Shown: positions 1-11,049, counted from the first letter of the stretch. The stretch: DNA of 64,000 bases from Malaya genurostris (GCF_030247185.1 NC_080570.1:124952150-125016149), one strand, 5' to 3'. Program-made: numbers and translations. The notes: generated by a model from the sequence alone, not told the origin.

Positions 1-147
1 AAAAAATTTAGAAGCAATGAAGAGGTAATCGCTGAAACTGAGGCCTATTTTGAGGCAAAGGACAAATCGTACTACAAAAATGCTATCGAAAAGTTGGAAG
101 ATCGCTATAATCGCTGTATCGCCTCTGATGGCAATTATGTTGAATAA
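1..147 (+). pseudogene. mariner transposase C-terminus, cut by window edge
   Basis: The open frame from base 1 reads KKFRSNEEVIAETEAYF, then AKDKSYYKNAIEKLEDRYNR and ends ...GNYVE before a TAA stop at 145-147. This is the usual C-terminus of irritans-group mariner transposases (DD34D), which cut and paste their own element. Only 48 residues lie inside the window, so the catalytic residues and intactness cannot be judged. No stop or frameshift is seen in the visible part. Confidence 0.85.
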
Positions 148-212
148 TAAAAACGAATTTTGGAAAAAATGTGTGTTTCTATTAAACGATACGAACTTTT
201 CAGCCGAATCGT
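1..212 (+). mobile_element. 3' end of an irritans-type mariner
   Basis: After the transposase stop, about 65 bases run to ACTTTTCAGCCGAATCGT, which resembles the inner-to-outer order of an irritans mariner terminal repeat. TA follows at 213-214, the expected target-site duplication. The 5' half of the element lies outside the window. The end is placed by resemblance only, because the partner TIR is not visible. Confidence 0.6.
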
Positions 213-214
213 TA

Positions 215-895
215 TTTGTGTAGGTTTATGTTACCGATTGAGCAACATGTTTGTGCAACTCTCAACACATGGGGTGACCAAAATGTATACATATAATAAT
301 TAAAGAGATATTTATGCATGCTAAATTTTTTTTTTAAATTAGTATGTTAAACAAGAGTAACTCAAACACCTATTATCAATAACGAATCAGAATGTACTGT
401 AAAATGTTGATGTAACACACAAAAAATAAGATTAATAAACAAATATTTATGCATATACATATAATATGTATTACATAAATACGGTGACATTAGATGAGTG
501 GTTTAAAAGCGCAATTACACGCTCTTAATTGATAACTCAGAAGGACGTGGTTTTTGAGGTACAGTATCTTCAGCAATGTTGCTCAGAATGATAGACGCCA
601 TCTTTTGGCAAATTAGTTCAGAGCCAACATAGGGGCTAAGTGACTTCGAAAAAGTTGTGCAGAAAGTTATTTCAAACAAATTTACTGAAGGTACTATTCC
701 CGTAACTTGAGTGTAATTCATGATATAATGTATTTTCTGGAAAGGGTGTCCTAAAATCAGCTTTTGTAAGAAAACACATATATTTTCACTATTTTTCACC
801 TGGAGCTGTTAGCGGAATATATTCAAACAGCTGCACTATTTTTGTACCATTTAATTCCACTATTTCACTGTCACGTTATTACACTTTCACAAAGT
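215..895. other. AT-rich stretch, no gene seen
   Basis: Only short ORFs without recognisable motifs occur here. The right part probably belongs to the 3' terminal region of the minus-strand Penelope-like element, but no boundary or target-site duplication was found. Confidence 0.5.
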
Positions 896-928
896 CACTA
901 TACTTTAATGAAGCATAACAAACGTTAC

Positions 929-980
929 AATACAGATACGCGTATTTCGGAATGTTACTTACATCCTTCTTCAGTGTATC
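929..980 (-). ncRNA. hammerhead ribozyme motif of the Penelope-like element
   Basis: On the minus strand the order is GAUACA, CUGAAGA, a stem with GGAUGU opposite ACAUUCC, CGAAA, a short stem AUAC/GUAU, C, then UGUAUU. This fits a hammerhead: core CUGANGA and GAAA, a stem II of about six pairs with one bulge, a very short stem III, and a stem I of AUACA with UGUAU. The predicted cut follows the C complementary to base 935. Hammerheads with minimal stem III are known from the terminal repeats of Penelope-like elements, and this one lies just 3' of such an ORF. The fold was done by eye; activity is not shown. Confidence 0.72.
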
Positions 981-1147
981 GGTTTTATAAGTTTGTTTGA
1001 AAGAATGCTGTAATGCTGCTCCTTTTATACGAAATGTCTTATTGTCAACGGGTAAAAACGGGAAGAAACAGGTAGTAACAGACGGGTAGAACGGTAGTTT
1101 GATTGTCAGCGGAGGGCAACAAACTGAAGAAGTGGGATAATAAGAGA

Positions 1148-3559
1148 TTAAGTATTACCTAAATCTATTTGTATCTTATGTGTCGGTAATAGCTTGAATA
1201 GCCAGGAGGGCTTATTTCCTTGGTCACGATTCAATAAAGAAATGGAGTTATTTTTGAAGATTTCTAAACTTTCAGCTGTGTCTAATTTCCATGGGTTGGA
1301 AATTTGTCTTATGATTTTTATGTCGTTGGTAGTGAGTTCATGATCTTCAGAAAAGGCATGTTCAGCTACTTTTGACTTGAAATGATGTGGTAGTCCTTTC
1401 TCTAATTCTTTAGATGCTTTCGCTATTTCAGCGACGTGCTCTTTGAAACGGATGTCTAGAGTTCTCTTTGTTTGTCCAATATATATTTTATCACAATGAG
1501 AACACGAGATTTTGTATACCCCCGATTTTTTCAAATTATCAGTAGGATCTTTTGTAGAACCTAGTAAATTTTTCAATTGACAGTTCATGCTGCTGAAAAC
1601 TAAATCCAAACCAAATTTATTTAGTTTTGATTTCAAAGAATGTGCAATGTTTGGATTGAAGTCTACCGATATTCTTTTTAAATTTACGGATGGGGGAGAC
1701 AGAGTTGTAAGTGATTGTTTTTTCAACAATCTTAATTTTTTGTCGAGGATTGTTTGAATTGAACGCTCCGGATATCCATTGAGCTTTCCAATTTCGAAAA
1801 TAAAGTTTTTCTCTTCCATTGCAGCATCTCTCTTAAGGGGTAAGGTCAGCATTCTGTGAATCATATGGTGGAAAGCTGCCATTTTGTGTTGGTGGGAATG
1901 ATTAGAAGTATTTGGTATGACCCGATCTGTGTTGGTTGGCTTCCTGTATATCTCAAAATTTAAGGTTTTTGCCTCTCTGACAATGAGGATATCTAAGAAA
2001 GGTAAACTGTTGTCTTTCTCCTCCTCATAGGTGAATTTAATGTTTTTATGTAAGTTATTAATCATTTGTAAGAAAGTTGATAAATCATTGCGTTTGATGA
2101 TACAGAATATATCATCAACGTATCTCCACCAGCGATTAGGTAATAATCCCTGGTTTTTCAAAAGTTCTTCAAGATTTGCCATAAATAATTCGCATAAAAA
2201 CGGGGAGAGCGGATTACCCATTGGTGCCCCTTGTAACTGTTTATAAAATCCGCCTCTGAATTTGAAGTAATTTACATCCATACAAAGCCGAGTTAGGTTC
2301 AGATATGACCTTACTTTGCTTTTCCATAAATTGTTACTACGTTGTTGAAGTAACCAATCTTCTAATAAATTAATTGAGTCTTTCACCGGGACACTTGGGA
2401 ATAAGGCGGTTACATCGAATGACACCATTATTTCGTCCTCTTCGATTTCACCAGAGTTTTGAAGTTGAGTCGTAAATTCTTGTGTGTTGGGGACTGATCT
2501 ACTGAAAAAATTTTTTGGCATAGAATGGAATTCTTTTACTAGCCACTTGGCGATTTTTTGGGTAGGGGCTCCCACTGAAGAAATAATTTCCCTTATTTCG
2601 TTACCAGGTTTGTGAACCTTTGGTAGTCCTTTGATTTTGGGTAAAGAAGGGTTAGAAATTTTGAGGTGATTGAGGTTGATATCGAAGTTTGGATTACATT
2701 CAAGAAGAGTTTTATCCACTTTTTTGACAATTTCAGGAAGGGGATCGGTTCTTTGTTTCCTATAAGGACCGTCATTAATTTTTTGGGTTATCAAGTCGTC
2801 ATAATCTTGTTTGTCCATAATAACTACTTTATTCCCCTTGTCAGCCTTTACATAAAAAACAGGCTTTTCTCGCAATTGTTTCACTAGTTCTTTTTCATCA
2901 ATGGTTTGCTGATTATTCAAAGAAGTACTTCTAATGACGTCAGCTACAATAGTTCTGGCGTCATTAATTTGAGGAAACGAAAGATCACAGTTATTTAAAC
3001 CTGTTTCTATGTCTATAATAACTTGTTCGAGATTTACTTTTGAAGAAATTGCATAATTTAAACCATGATTTAGAAGATTAGTTTGTTCATTGGTAAAATT
3101 TTGAGATGAACGATTCACAAGAAAATCCTCCAAAAATTGTACTGGAGGTTTTGGGGGATGGTCTGAAAGATTTTTGGAACGCAAATTTTCGAATTTCTTA
3201 TGAAGGAGAATTCGTTTGCGTTCGGATTCACAATGTTCTGCAATTTTTACTTTGTTTAGAAAAGTTTCGAATCCTTGGGGATATTGTTTCGCTAGTTTCA
3301 AGTGAAGGTTATAGCATTCTAAAGTTTTTACGCTCTGAATGCTATACAATTTTTTAACCTTCTCCTTCAAAATTTCGTGTTGAATTTTAATTAGAATTTT
3401 TCTAGAAAAAGATCTCCCGCCCTTTACCTTACAGCATGTGGGAATTAATCCAAATCTACTGCATTTTTTCAAAAACGCAATATCTTTGGATATTCCCACA
3501 ATTTTCTTTCTTAACTTAATAAACCTGTTTGGCTCACTTGGCTTGGTAACCATTGTCAC
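1148..3559 (-). CDS. Penelope-like element polyprotein (reverse transcriptase + GIY-YIG endonuclease)
   Basis: This is an 803-residue ORF with no internal stop. Landmarks in order: a basic N-terminal region with ADKGNKVVI near residue 240; RT motif A SFDVTALFPS (Asp near 382); motif B GAPMGNPLSP near 444-453; catalytic YVDD near 480-483; LPFLDILI near 519; YRKPTNTDR near 538. A C-terminal GIY-YIG nuclease follows, with SGVYKISCSHCDKIYIG at about 679-695, Arg 704 in RFKEH and a candidate catalytic Glu near 763. The CxxC just before YIG is typical of Penelope-like elements. The protein would nick the target and copy its RNA in the nucleus. Length and motif order match a complete canonical element. 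The start is the first in-frame ATG and is not otherwise proven. Confidence 0.93.
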   Translation of the reverse strand: MTMVTKPSEPNRFIKLRKKIVGISKDIAFLKKCSRFGLIPTCCKVKGGRSFSRKILIKIQHEILKEKVKKLYSIQSVKTLECYNLHLKLAKQYPQGFETFLNKVKIAEHCESERKRILLHKKFENLRSKNLSDHPPKPPVQFLEDFLVNRSSQNFTNEQTNLLNHGLNYAISSKVNLEQVIIDIETGLNNCDLSFPQINDARTIVADVIRSTSLNNQQTIDEKELVKQLREKPVFYVKADKGNKVVIMDKQDYDDLITQKINDGPYRKQRTDPLPEIVKKVDKTLLECNPNFDINLNHLKISNPSLPKIKGLPKVHKPGNEIREIISSVGAPTQKIAKWLVKEFHSMPKNFFSRSVPNTQEFTTQLQNSGEIEEDEIMVSFDVTALFPSVPVKDSINLLEDWLLQQRSNNLWKSKVRSYLNLTRLCMDVNYFKFRGGFYKQLQGAPMGNPLSPFLCELFMANLEELLKNQGLLPNRWWRYVDDIFCIIKRNDLSTFLQMINNLHKNIKFTYEEEKDNSLPFLDILIVREAKTLNFEIYRKPTNTDRVIPNTSNHSHQHKMAAFHHMIHRMLTLPLKRDAAMEEKNFIFEIGKLNGYPERSIQTILDKKLRLLKKQSLTTLSPPSVNLKRISVDFNPNIAHSLKSKLNKFGLDLVFSSMNCQLKNLLGSTKDPTDNLKKSGVYKISCSHCDKIYIGQTKRTLDIRFKEHVAEIAKASKELEKGLPHHFKSKVAEHAFSEDHELTTNDIKIIRQISNPWKLDTAESLEIFKNNSISLLNRDQGNKPSWLFKLLPTHKIQIDLGNT

Positions 3560-3805
3560 TATTTTTCATATATTTTCAATTTATATGAGTTTTTCATGTT
3601 ATACAAAGGTTTTTTATCATTAAAAACTACACAACTTTCTCAAATATACTATGCTGCTATCATTTCTTCATAAAGAAATAGAGCCATTTCTTATGTTTTT
3701 TTTTCTACACAATTTCAACTTGTCTATCATCAAAAGGCGCAGAAAATCCAGATGAGACTACTTACGTATAAAACTACTTCAAAAGAGTTCAAAAAAAAAA
3801 ACGTG
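3560..3805. other. 5' flank of Penelope-like ORF
   Basis: AT-rich sequence directly upstream of the minus-strand ORF. It should contain the element's 5' untranslated region. No promoter, ribozyme or boundary could be recognised. Confidence 0.4.
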
Positions 3806-3811
3806 ATTAAT

Positions 3812-5610
3812 CCACCTAGCAGTGAGATGATACCTTTTTTTATCAATACGCCTGTTTTTTTGCATGGATATTCTTAGGTATTTTAGTTCTCATGACATTA
3901 TTTTAATTATCGTCGTTTTAAACGGCAAATTGAGATTTTAATCACTCATTACCCTGTAATGCCGAAACTGCAAAACATATCGAATTTCAATCTTAGCGTG
4001 TGACAATCGATTGAACATTCCATGAGATGTCGAAGTAAGTTCCACTTTAGAGTTTTTCGTCATTATTTATGGTACTTCCAGAGCCGGTATTCAGGAATTA
4101 GCATAGCCCAAAATGATTCGAATGGCCATAAATTATTACGCCAAACAATTTACATGAAATTTATAAACTCATCATCTGTAATTCCAGAATCGGATAAAAT
4201 TCACCAATTTTGTATGGGACCTTAAGTCCTGTAATATTTGTTTTTGAAGTTCGATTTGGTCTTTTTTGAGAAAATGATTGAGCTTTGAGAATCGATTCGA
4301 TACTGGAACCGGAATTCTAAAATCGGTGTAGCCGAAATCAGTTAAATTCACCTGAGGAGTGTGTAGACATCTTTGAGAAATTGTAGTGCGAATTAAAATT
4401 TGGGGGTACATTCCGAATCCAAAAACGAATACCGCTCAAACTGAAATAAATTTATTTGGTAATCGACTATCCAAATCTGCAAACCCGATAAACCTGATTA
4501 ATTTATGTGAAATGGACATTTTCATACTAATCACCCTGCATTTTCTAAACCAGAAGTCGGATCTGACTAAAAAGTAAGAGGTTTTAAAGGATTTTAAGAC
4601 CTCTCATTTGAATCATAGATGATTCTTAGATTTCATTTGAATCTTAGATCGGTTCAGCCATCTACGAGAAAAATTAATTGCATTATTTCAATTTCGTTTC
4701 ACATATCATCCTGTGGTTCCGCAATCAGAAGTCGGATCCAAACGTAATTCAGGAACCTTGTTTGGGAGTATACGACTTTTCATATGAATCTGAGTTTGTA
4801 GAAAACGGTTTAACCATCCCTGAGAAAATTGAGTGAAATTATTTGTCACACACGCATTTGCTGATCTCGACGAACTGAGTCGTATGGTATATGGAAGTCA
4901 TGTTCTTCCAGCTTTTATTGCTGTAAATAGTTTAAATCAATATAATTATAGAATTACTTCCAACTCGATAATGCTGGTATCATCTGGTTTACATATGCCA
5001 TATTCGAAAGATTATGTTGCCAAAAATGAACCGTGCTAAAATTGGTCCGAGGCAAATTGTCATAAAAAAAGATGCTGTACACAGTCTGTTTGGTACTTAG
5101 AAACAATTATATGTAACAGTATAAAAAATCGTGTTTCATGTTGCTCCCAAGCATTGCTTTTTCATACATCCCTCAAAATTCCTTCTACTGGAATAAGGCT
5201 TACACAAAAATATCGATATCTCCGTTAAAAATGGACGGATTTTAACAATCTATGGCTTGTTGGATAGGTATTACCGATCGAAATCTAAGTCTGGAAACAT
5301 ATTCTGTTTTCAAGGTCAAATGTGACAGATACTGTCAAAAAACTGAAAATTTTGACATAAAACTTCGTATAACTCAAAAAATAAACATCCGATCTCAAAA
5401 CCATTCAATAGCGTTCTGGGTGACGGTGAGACCTTTCATTTGCGACTAGTTTGATCTAAATCGGTCCAGCCATATCTAAGATCTCGATCTCTTAGTTGAC
5501 AACACACATACAGACACACACATACACACACAGACATTTGCTCAGTTCGTCGAGCTGAATCGATTGGTATATGACATTCGGCCCTCCGGGCCTCGGAGAA
5601 TTTTTCGAAA
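3812..5610. repeat. decayed cluster of a dispersed MITE-type repeat (family A)
   Basis: A left terminus TTAATCCACCTAGCAGTGAG at about 3812 matches the TIR of the complete copy at 55700-56625. Several diverged body modules follow: GCCATCTACGAGAAAA, AGAAGTCGGATC near 4555 and 4728, a CACACATACAGACACA tract at 5499-5535, TCAGTTCGTCGAGCTGA near 5545 and GGCCCTCCGGGCCTCGG near 5580. The repeated modules suggest several overlapping or nested copies. It has no coding content. Confidence 0.65.
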
Positions 5611-5689
5611 GTTTGAGCGAATTCTATGCTTATTTTTTATATATATAAAAAAAGGTATAAACCTCAGATATTTTTGCCTATTTTTCCAC

Positions 5690-5760
5690 ACAGATTCTGT
5701 GTCACAGAACACAGATTTTATCAAAATTCACAGATTTCTACAGATTTTTTGAATCTATCT
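5690..5760. repeat. CAGATTT-phrase dispersed repeat fragment
   Basis: It contains repeated CACAGATTT and CTACAGATTTTTT phrases. Similar sequences occur at 10838, 23936, 25226, 45164, 53062 and 54665. It is probably a scrap of one dispersed non-coding family. Confidence 0.4.
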
Positions 5761-6090
5761 ATATTTATAAAAATGCAGAGATCATTCTTTGTAATCGCAT
5801 CACGTAAGAACGGATGGACGGATTTACATGATTCTGTTTTTGTTTGGACAGTTTTTACCCCCACCGGGTTCGTACATAAAAAAAATAAGAAAACTTGCCG
5901 GAAAAGTGGGAAAAATCCATAAAAATTTTTTGTATGGACAATGGAATTTTCCACTGAAAAAGTCGCCAATGATTGCTAGATCATCGATAGGTGTTTGTCG
6001 CATAACGACTTGCATAAGTGTTTGGCCGTCGAAGAAAGGAATACTAGATTGTTGAAAGAATCTTTTGGCGCGCAACGAGTTATCAGATAC
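5761..6090. other. unassigned sequence
   Basis: No element is recognised here. Short overlapping ORFs occur on both strands. A minus-strand frame (5824-6075) reads RAKRFFQQSSIPFFDG and then an uneven composition, but nothing supports it as an exon. Confidence 0.4.
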
Positions 6091-6243
6091 CGTTTTTCAT
6101 TGAAAAACACTGGTGGCGTGGATTGCTCTGGTTTTGCACTTTCGAGCAGAAATGCAACATTTTGACGGTGTTTCATTGCGATTTCTGCTCGAAAGTGCAA
6201 AACCAGAGCAATCCACGCCACCAGTGTTTTTCAATGAAAAACG
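6091..6243. repeat. perfect 63-bp inverted repeat (hairpin)
   Basis: Bases 6091-6153 are the exact reverse complement of 6181-6243, with no mismatch over 63 bp and a 27-base spacer. The spacer itself begins GCAA and ends TTGC(G), so the stem can continue after a bulge. The sequence TTGGCG at 6065-6070 also pairs with CGCCAA at 6242-6247, just outside. A transcript would fold into a long perfect hairpin. No transposase or clear duplication is present. Confidence 0.95.
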
Positions 6244-8380
6244 CCAAGAGTTTCGAGCTACGTGCTAAATTGGGTATTAAAATTATTGCTTTCCATATGA
6301 CTCAATGACGGAATGCATATGACTGTTCTAGAAAACCGCTGTAGGCAGGAGTAAAACTTCTGAGTTTAACAATTCAGAAAAAATTTGAATGAATCAATGA
6401 AAAGATTGTGCTGTAGAAGCACTAAGGTCAAACTGAGAGATTTTCCTTGCATTTTGCTTTCTAATGATTTAGATTAGACTAAGCGCACACAATAAGTGTC
6501 AATTAGATATCAATGATTAGTTGATAGTTCAAGATGATTACCATAATGGATTGAGACTGTTATATTTATATTTCAAATCTCATATTCTGTGAAGAATGTT
6601 CGAATTGGTTGGATCAATATCAAATTAAAATTTAAACGTCGATTCTCCAAGCAAAAACAACAGTACATGAAAAATATCCACTACGTACTTTAGAGCTCTT
6701 ATAACTCTAAAGTACGCGTGCCACATTTTAGCAACTTGACCATACAGAATAAGTTCTGAGAAAACTTCCTCGCTGCTTAAAAGCTGTACAAAGAACTGGG
6801 TGAACATTCAAATGTGAGTAATTCCTTAAAAACGGACTATTCAGAATGCTTTGTATACTGCTTAAGACAAATCTTTTTTACGAACTTTTGGTTACTTGGG
6901 CTAAATACAAATTGTAAATATATCCTACTCAACCGAATGAACAACTCTAGAAATCCTTCAACATTGGGTTAAGTTTATCAATACAACATTATGGTTAGTG
7001 AGCTTTTTTATCGATTACCTGAAGTAAGAATCACATCTGGAACGGAAAACGTGGCACTTCATATTCATTATGTTGAAGCCATTAGAGTGGGATCTCCGTT
7101 CTGTGCAGTCTGTTCATTTGCTCTATTTTTACTTAACAGAAGTTTTTCACATCTTCACTTTTTTGGGCTAAATCAAATGTGTGTCGAGTTCCATCGATTG
7201 AAGGTTAATTATTCAGAAAAATATTGGTAAGAATCGTTAACCACTTACGCGTTTGACAGTTCTGCCAAATACAAATAATAATACCCCTAGGTTCCATACA
7301 AACAGATGACTATATTTTGGTTCATCGATTATTCAAGTTAACCTAGCCCATTCTTCTATTCGGTTTTGTAAAGGGAAAATAAACGAAAATATTAGCAACT
7401 GGCAACATTACTTAAAGTTGCTATGGTTATATTATATTTGTTATTTTCGTTTGTTTACAGCATTATTTAAACTGACTAAATCGTCTGATTTTGTTGGAAT
7501 ACTTCTGATCATTCTTAGTGAAACACACATCCGGCTTCACGGAAAGTTTTTCATCAATCTGTGTAGAAATTTCAAATTTAATTCATTAGGATTCCTAACT
7601 GGATTCGGATTAAAATGCAACAAACATCCCAAGCGATTGTAGCGCTTGAACCGGAATCTATTTAAGAATCGTTATGAATTTTGTATCAAATTTACGACGA
7701 CCTTAACGCTGTTTTGACTCAGATTGAAAAAAAAAACTGCATGTACCTGCATGGCAGCCTTTAGATACTTATGCATAAAGGTAACCAAAACCAAATATTG
7801 ATAATTGTGCATGCAACTGTACACAAAACTAATGTAGTTGATGTAGTGTGAATGTTTTAGAGCGATGTATTTTTATTGAAAATTTGGATTCAACAGATAA
7901 GTTAAAAATTATACATTTTGTCGAACTATAGCAAAATGTGTGATCATTTACCAAGAAAGCATGTTTATCTTCCGTACGGATGAACGTTATTTGTACTATG
8001 TCTAATAATCAATTAAGTTAAAAAAAATTATTTTCTTTAAACAGCCCGGCGTTAAAAGTCTTCTTAAAATTTTGTGGTAAAGATTAACGACATATCTGCA
8101 TTTAGATTCAATATTGCATTTATATTATAACTATCCTTTTGTTTCGTTTAAAAGACCTCACATTAAAAATCATTCATCAATTTCATCTGCTTATCTATGG
8201 GAAAATCAATTATAATCAAATTGAATCTACTAATATAACAAACCTGAAAAGAATCAGTAGGAGCAGCTGAATATAAATATTCATCACTGAATTTTTTTTC
8301 TACTTTTACTTCTACTAATAAACAGTAACTATGGTGAATTGCGTTTTACCATTCACCGTTGCCAGTTCCAAAGAAAATTG
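6244..8380. other. AT-rich unique stretch, no gene seen
   Basis: No coding sequence or known repeat was recognised. It contains a small hairpin with 12-bp arms at 6684-6695 and 6705-6716 (CGTACTTTAGAG / CTCTAAAGTACG, 9-base loop). Confidence 0.5.
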
Positions 8381-8386
8381 ATGAAA

Positions 8387-8558
8387 GTACACTGTCACTT
8401 TGCCTATGGGCTATGACAGTGTACCGCATATGATAAAATGTGTCCTCGAAAATATGTCGGAGTACTCCGTATTGTAATTTGTATTTGGTTCTGCTCTCCA
8501 AAAACGTAAACTCGAACAAATAATTTTTGGGACAGACGAAGTTCGACGGGTCAGCTAG
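8387..8558 (+). mobile_element. Helitron-like 3' end fragment
   Basis: The segment ends GACGGGTCAGCTAG before T at 8559, matching the CTRR|T rule for Helitron 3' ends. A hairpin with 11-bp arms lies at 8387-8397 and 8414-8424 (GTACACTGTCA / TGACAGTGTAC). The limits upstream are unknown. The assignment rests on the terminus alone. Confidence 0.35.
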
Positions 8559-10821
8559 TATATACATAAAAATGGATGTAAGTTTGTATGTTTGTAACGC
8601 CATAACTTCGGAACAACTGAACGGATTGCCACCAATCTTGGCACGGATACTTCTTGCATTTCAGAGATGGTTTAAGTAGTATTTCTATAGGGGAGGGAGC
8701 GTAGCATGTGTCATAAACAAGGGAGCTCATGGAAAAATTTAAATAACTTGACCAGAATCGATACGTTTTGAAGACCATAGAAACATTTTTCATACCTTAG
8801 ATATGACCATACGAGTGGTGGATGTAGCAAGTGACTTTAAAAAGGGGAGTGTGATGTTTAAAACGGCATAACTCCGAAACTATTTAGCGGATTGCCACCA
8901 AACTTGGCACAGATACTTCTTGCTCTTCTGAGATGGTCATAAGGGTATTTTAATTAAGGGGGGAGCGCAGTAAGTGTCCTTACCAGGGGGGTCATGAAAA
9001 AATTTGTCTGATACGATGATTCGATACTTTTTTAAGACCATTGAAACATTTTGCATATATTAGATATGGGGGATGGATGTAGCAAGTGCCTTTAAAATGG
9101 GGGGTGTAACGTTTGTAATGGCATAGCTCCGGAACTACTCAACGGATTGCTATCAAACTTTACACATGTACTTCTTGCTCTTCAGAGATTATTACAAAAA
9201 TATTTTTATGGTGGAGGGAGCGTGGCAAGTGCCCTTAACAAGGTGAGTTATTAATTTTTTTCTAACTAAACGAGAATCGGTACTTCTTGAAGACCATAGA
9301 TACTTTTTTCGCAACTTAGATATAGGGTATTCGTGTGGGGTGGATGTATTACGTGCCTCTAAAAAAGGGGGGTGAAATGTTTGTAACGGCATAACTCCGG
9401 AACTACTGAACGGATTGCTATCAGATTTGGCACAGATACTTCTTGCTCTTCAGAGATGATTATTAGGACATTTTCAGGTGGGAGAGTGTGTAGCAAGTTT
9501 CCTTAACATGGGAGGAGGGGGTCAATGACAAAATTTATAAAATTTGAAGAGAATCGACAATTAGACTAGAAGGACGGGTTTTTGAAAATAAATGTTCATC
9601 TGCCATTTTCTGTGAAACAAGAGAGTGGCAAGAATTTCAAGGCCGTAGGAAATAGTATTGCTGTAGTTAATTTGAATGCAACGCAATTTTCTTTAGTTCA
9701 TTTCAAATGATCTGGTTTATTTTTGCGGGTAATTCAAAGAAGGAAAATAATTTTTATCTGTCTATGAACGCGAGTGTATTTTAGTCTCAGCATAACTACA
9801 AAACAACTAAACGAATCGCCACCAAGTTCTGCACATGTACCAAAGGTGAGAATCGAAAGCTCAGATACTTTCTACACTACTCAGTGTAATCATCAAGGAA
9901 ATCTGTAGTAAGTTCACTGACAAAAAGGAAGTTAAATCAAAATAAATTATAAGGTTATTTTGAGGATGTGGAGTGGAGAGTGGAGTAAATGCCCCGAATA
10001 TGGAAAGGAAAGTGTAAGAGAAAATTGATCGGGTTTTACGAAAAATTGGTACTTCATTACGAGTACAGCATATTTCTAGCAACTAAGTGAGGTTCACAAA
10101 AATATTCACAAGAGTGAGGGGAAATAAGTATTCTCAACATTGATCTCAATTGACGAAGTCATACAACCAATGTGCATTTTAATATGTAAATTGAGAAAAC
10201 TGTCGACTCAAGATGATGGAAATAAGTTCACAAAAACATTTGTTTTAACTGAATCGTTATTCCATAGGTTTTCCTCCCCGGTGAACGACCAAAATGGTTA
10301 AAACCGGGGTAAAATAAATTTTATAAAAAAGTTATTCTATAGTACGAATGCAGTTATGATATTAAACAGCCTTTCGTTATAAAATAATCATTATCAGATG
10401 GAAATTTTGAGCAATTACGGGGAAATAATGATGTCATAAAAATTTTCATAAAGAGGAAGGAGTTGCAAGTGTTTATAGCCATGGAAGCCAAAGGTATTGT
10501 AGATCGAATGTGACGAGCAAGTACGGAAATACGTTACAAGCCCATATACATATGAAGCTCGGAGGTTACTAAGAAAGATGTTTTAAATATCAATTTGTCT
10601 CGAATTTCAAGAAAATTATGATTATTGTGAGATCTGAGATAGCACACTGATCATTCGCAATCTGAACATGAACGGCGACGACCCGATTGAACAATAATCG
10701 GGTCGTCGTCTAAGTTGTGTTTCATTACAATCAGAGTATCAATTGGGAGGACAATTTCTAGATTGTTTTTCTACCTTGCATTCACTGAACATTTCCGAGC
10801 AACGCCGGGTAAATCAGCTAG
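8559..10821 (+). mobile_element. Helitron-like non-autonomous element with internal tandem units
   Basis: It begins TATATACATAAAAATGGATG, like the start of many insect Helitrons but without the TC dinucleotide. It ends GCCGGGTAAATCAGCTAG before T at 10822. Inside, a module CGGCATAACTCCGGAACTAC, then GGATTGC, GGCACAGATACTTCTTGC and GGGGGAGCG recurs with anchor positions near 8601, 8867, 9122, 9390 and (weaker) 9791. That gives units of about 255-268 bp. No Rep/helicase ORF is present. The family label is tentative; the tandem structure is clear. Confidence 0.5.
10677..10709. repeat. 13-bp perfect stem near the 3' end of the Helitron-like element
   Basis: CGACGACCCGATT at 10677-10689 pairs exactly with 10697-10709 across a 7-base loop. 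It lies about 110 bases before the CTAG end, farther than the usual Helitron terminal hairpin. Confidence 0.85.
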
Positions 10822-10837
10822 TATTTCATAAAAATGG

Positions 10838-10945
10838 CAGATTTTCAAAATGTTTTTCACAGATTTTCACAGATTATGGTCGAAAACACAGATGGTGCAC
10901 AGATTTTTCAAGTTGAAACGCAGTATTTAAAATGGCAACTCTGTC
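10838..10945. repeat. CAGATTT-phrase dispersed repeat
   Basis: CAGATTTTC, CACAGATTTTCACAGATTA, GCACAGATTTTTCAAG and a final GGCAACTCTG resemble the copies at 23936, 25226 and 54665. It abuts the Helitron-like 3' end. Confidence 0.45.
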
Positions 10946-11049
10946 TAAGGCCCTTTTCAGCGCCAAGAACTAATTGAACTTCCTCCATTTTTTTTTGTTA
11001 AAAACAGGATTCGTAGAAATGGAACTTTTAGATAAAATTTGCGTCTTTT

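Larger units (their letters stand above)
900..3600 (-). mobile_element. Penelope-like retroelement, limits approximate
   Basis: The element comprises the intact RT/GIY-YIG ORF and the hammerhead-bearing 3' region. Neither end is fixed. I found no second hammerhead copy upstream of the ORF (above 3560), so the 5' terminal repeat is either absent or too diverged to see. The bases beyond 3800 belong to another repeat family. Confidence 0.75.

Noticed and set aside
515..799. 94-codon minus-strand ORF downstream of the Penelope-like element.
   Set aside because: There is no similarity to RT, nuclease or other known domains. It probably lies in the element's 3' region by chance.
5824..6221. Possible exon on the minus strand (RAKRFFQQSSIPFFDG and neighbours).
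   Set aside because: There is no recognised domain and no clear splice signals. The frame runs into the inverted repeat, and open frames overlap on both strands.
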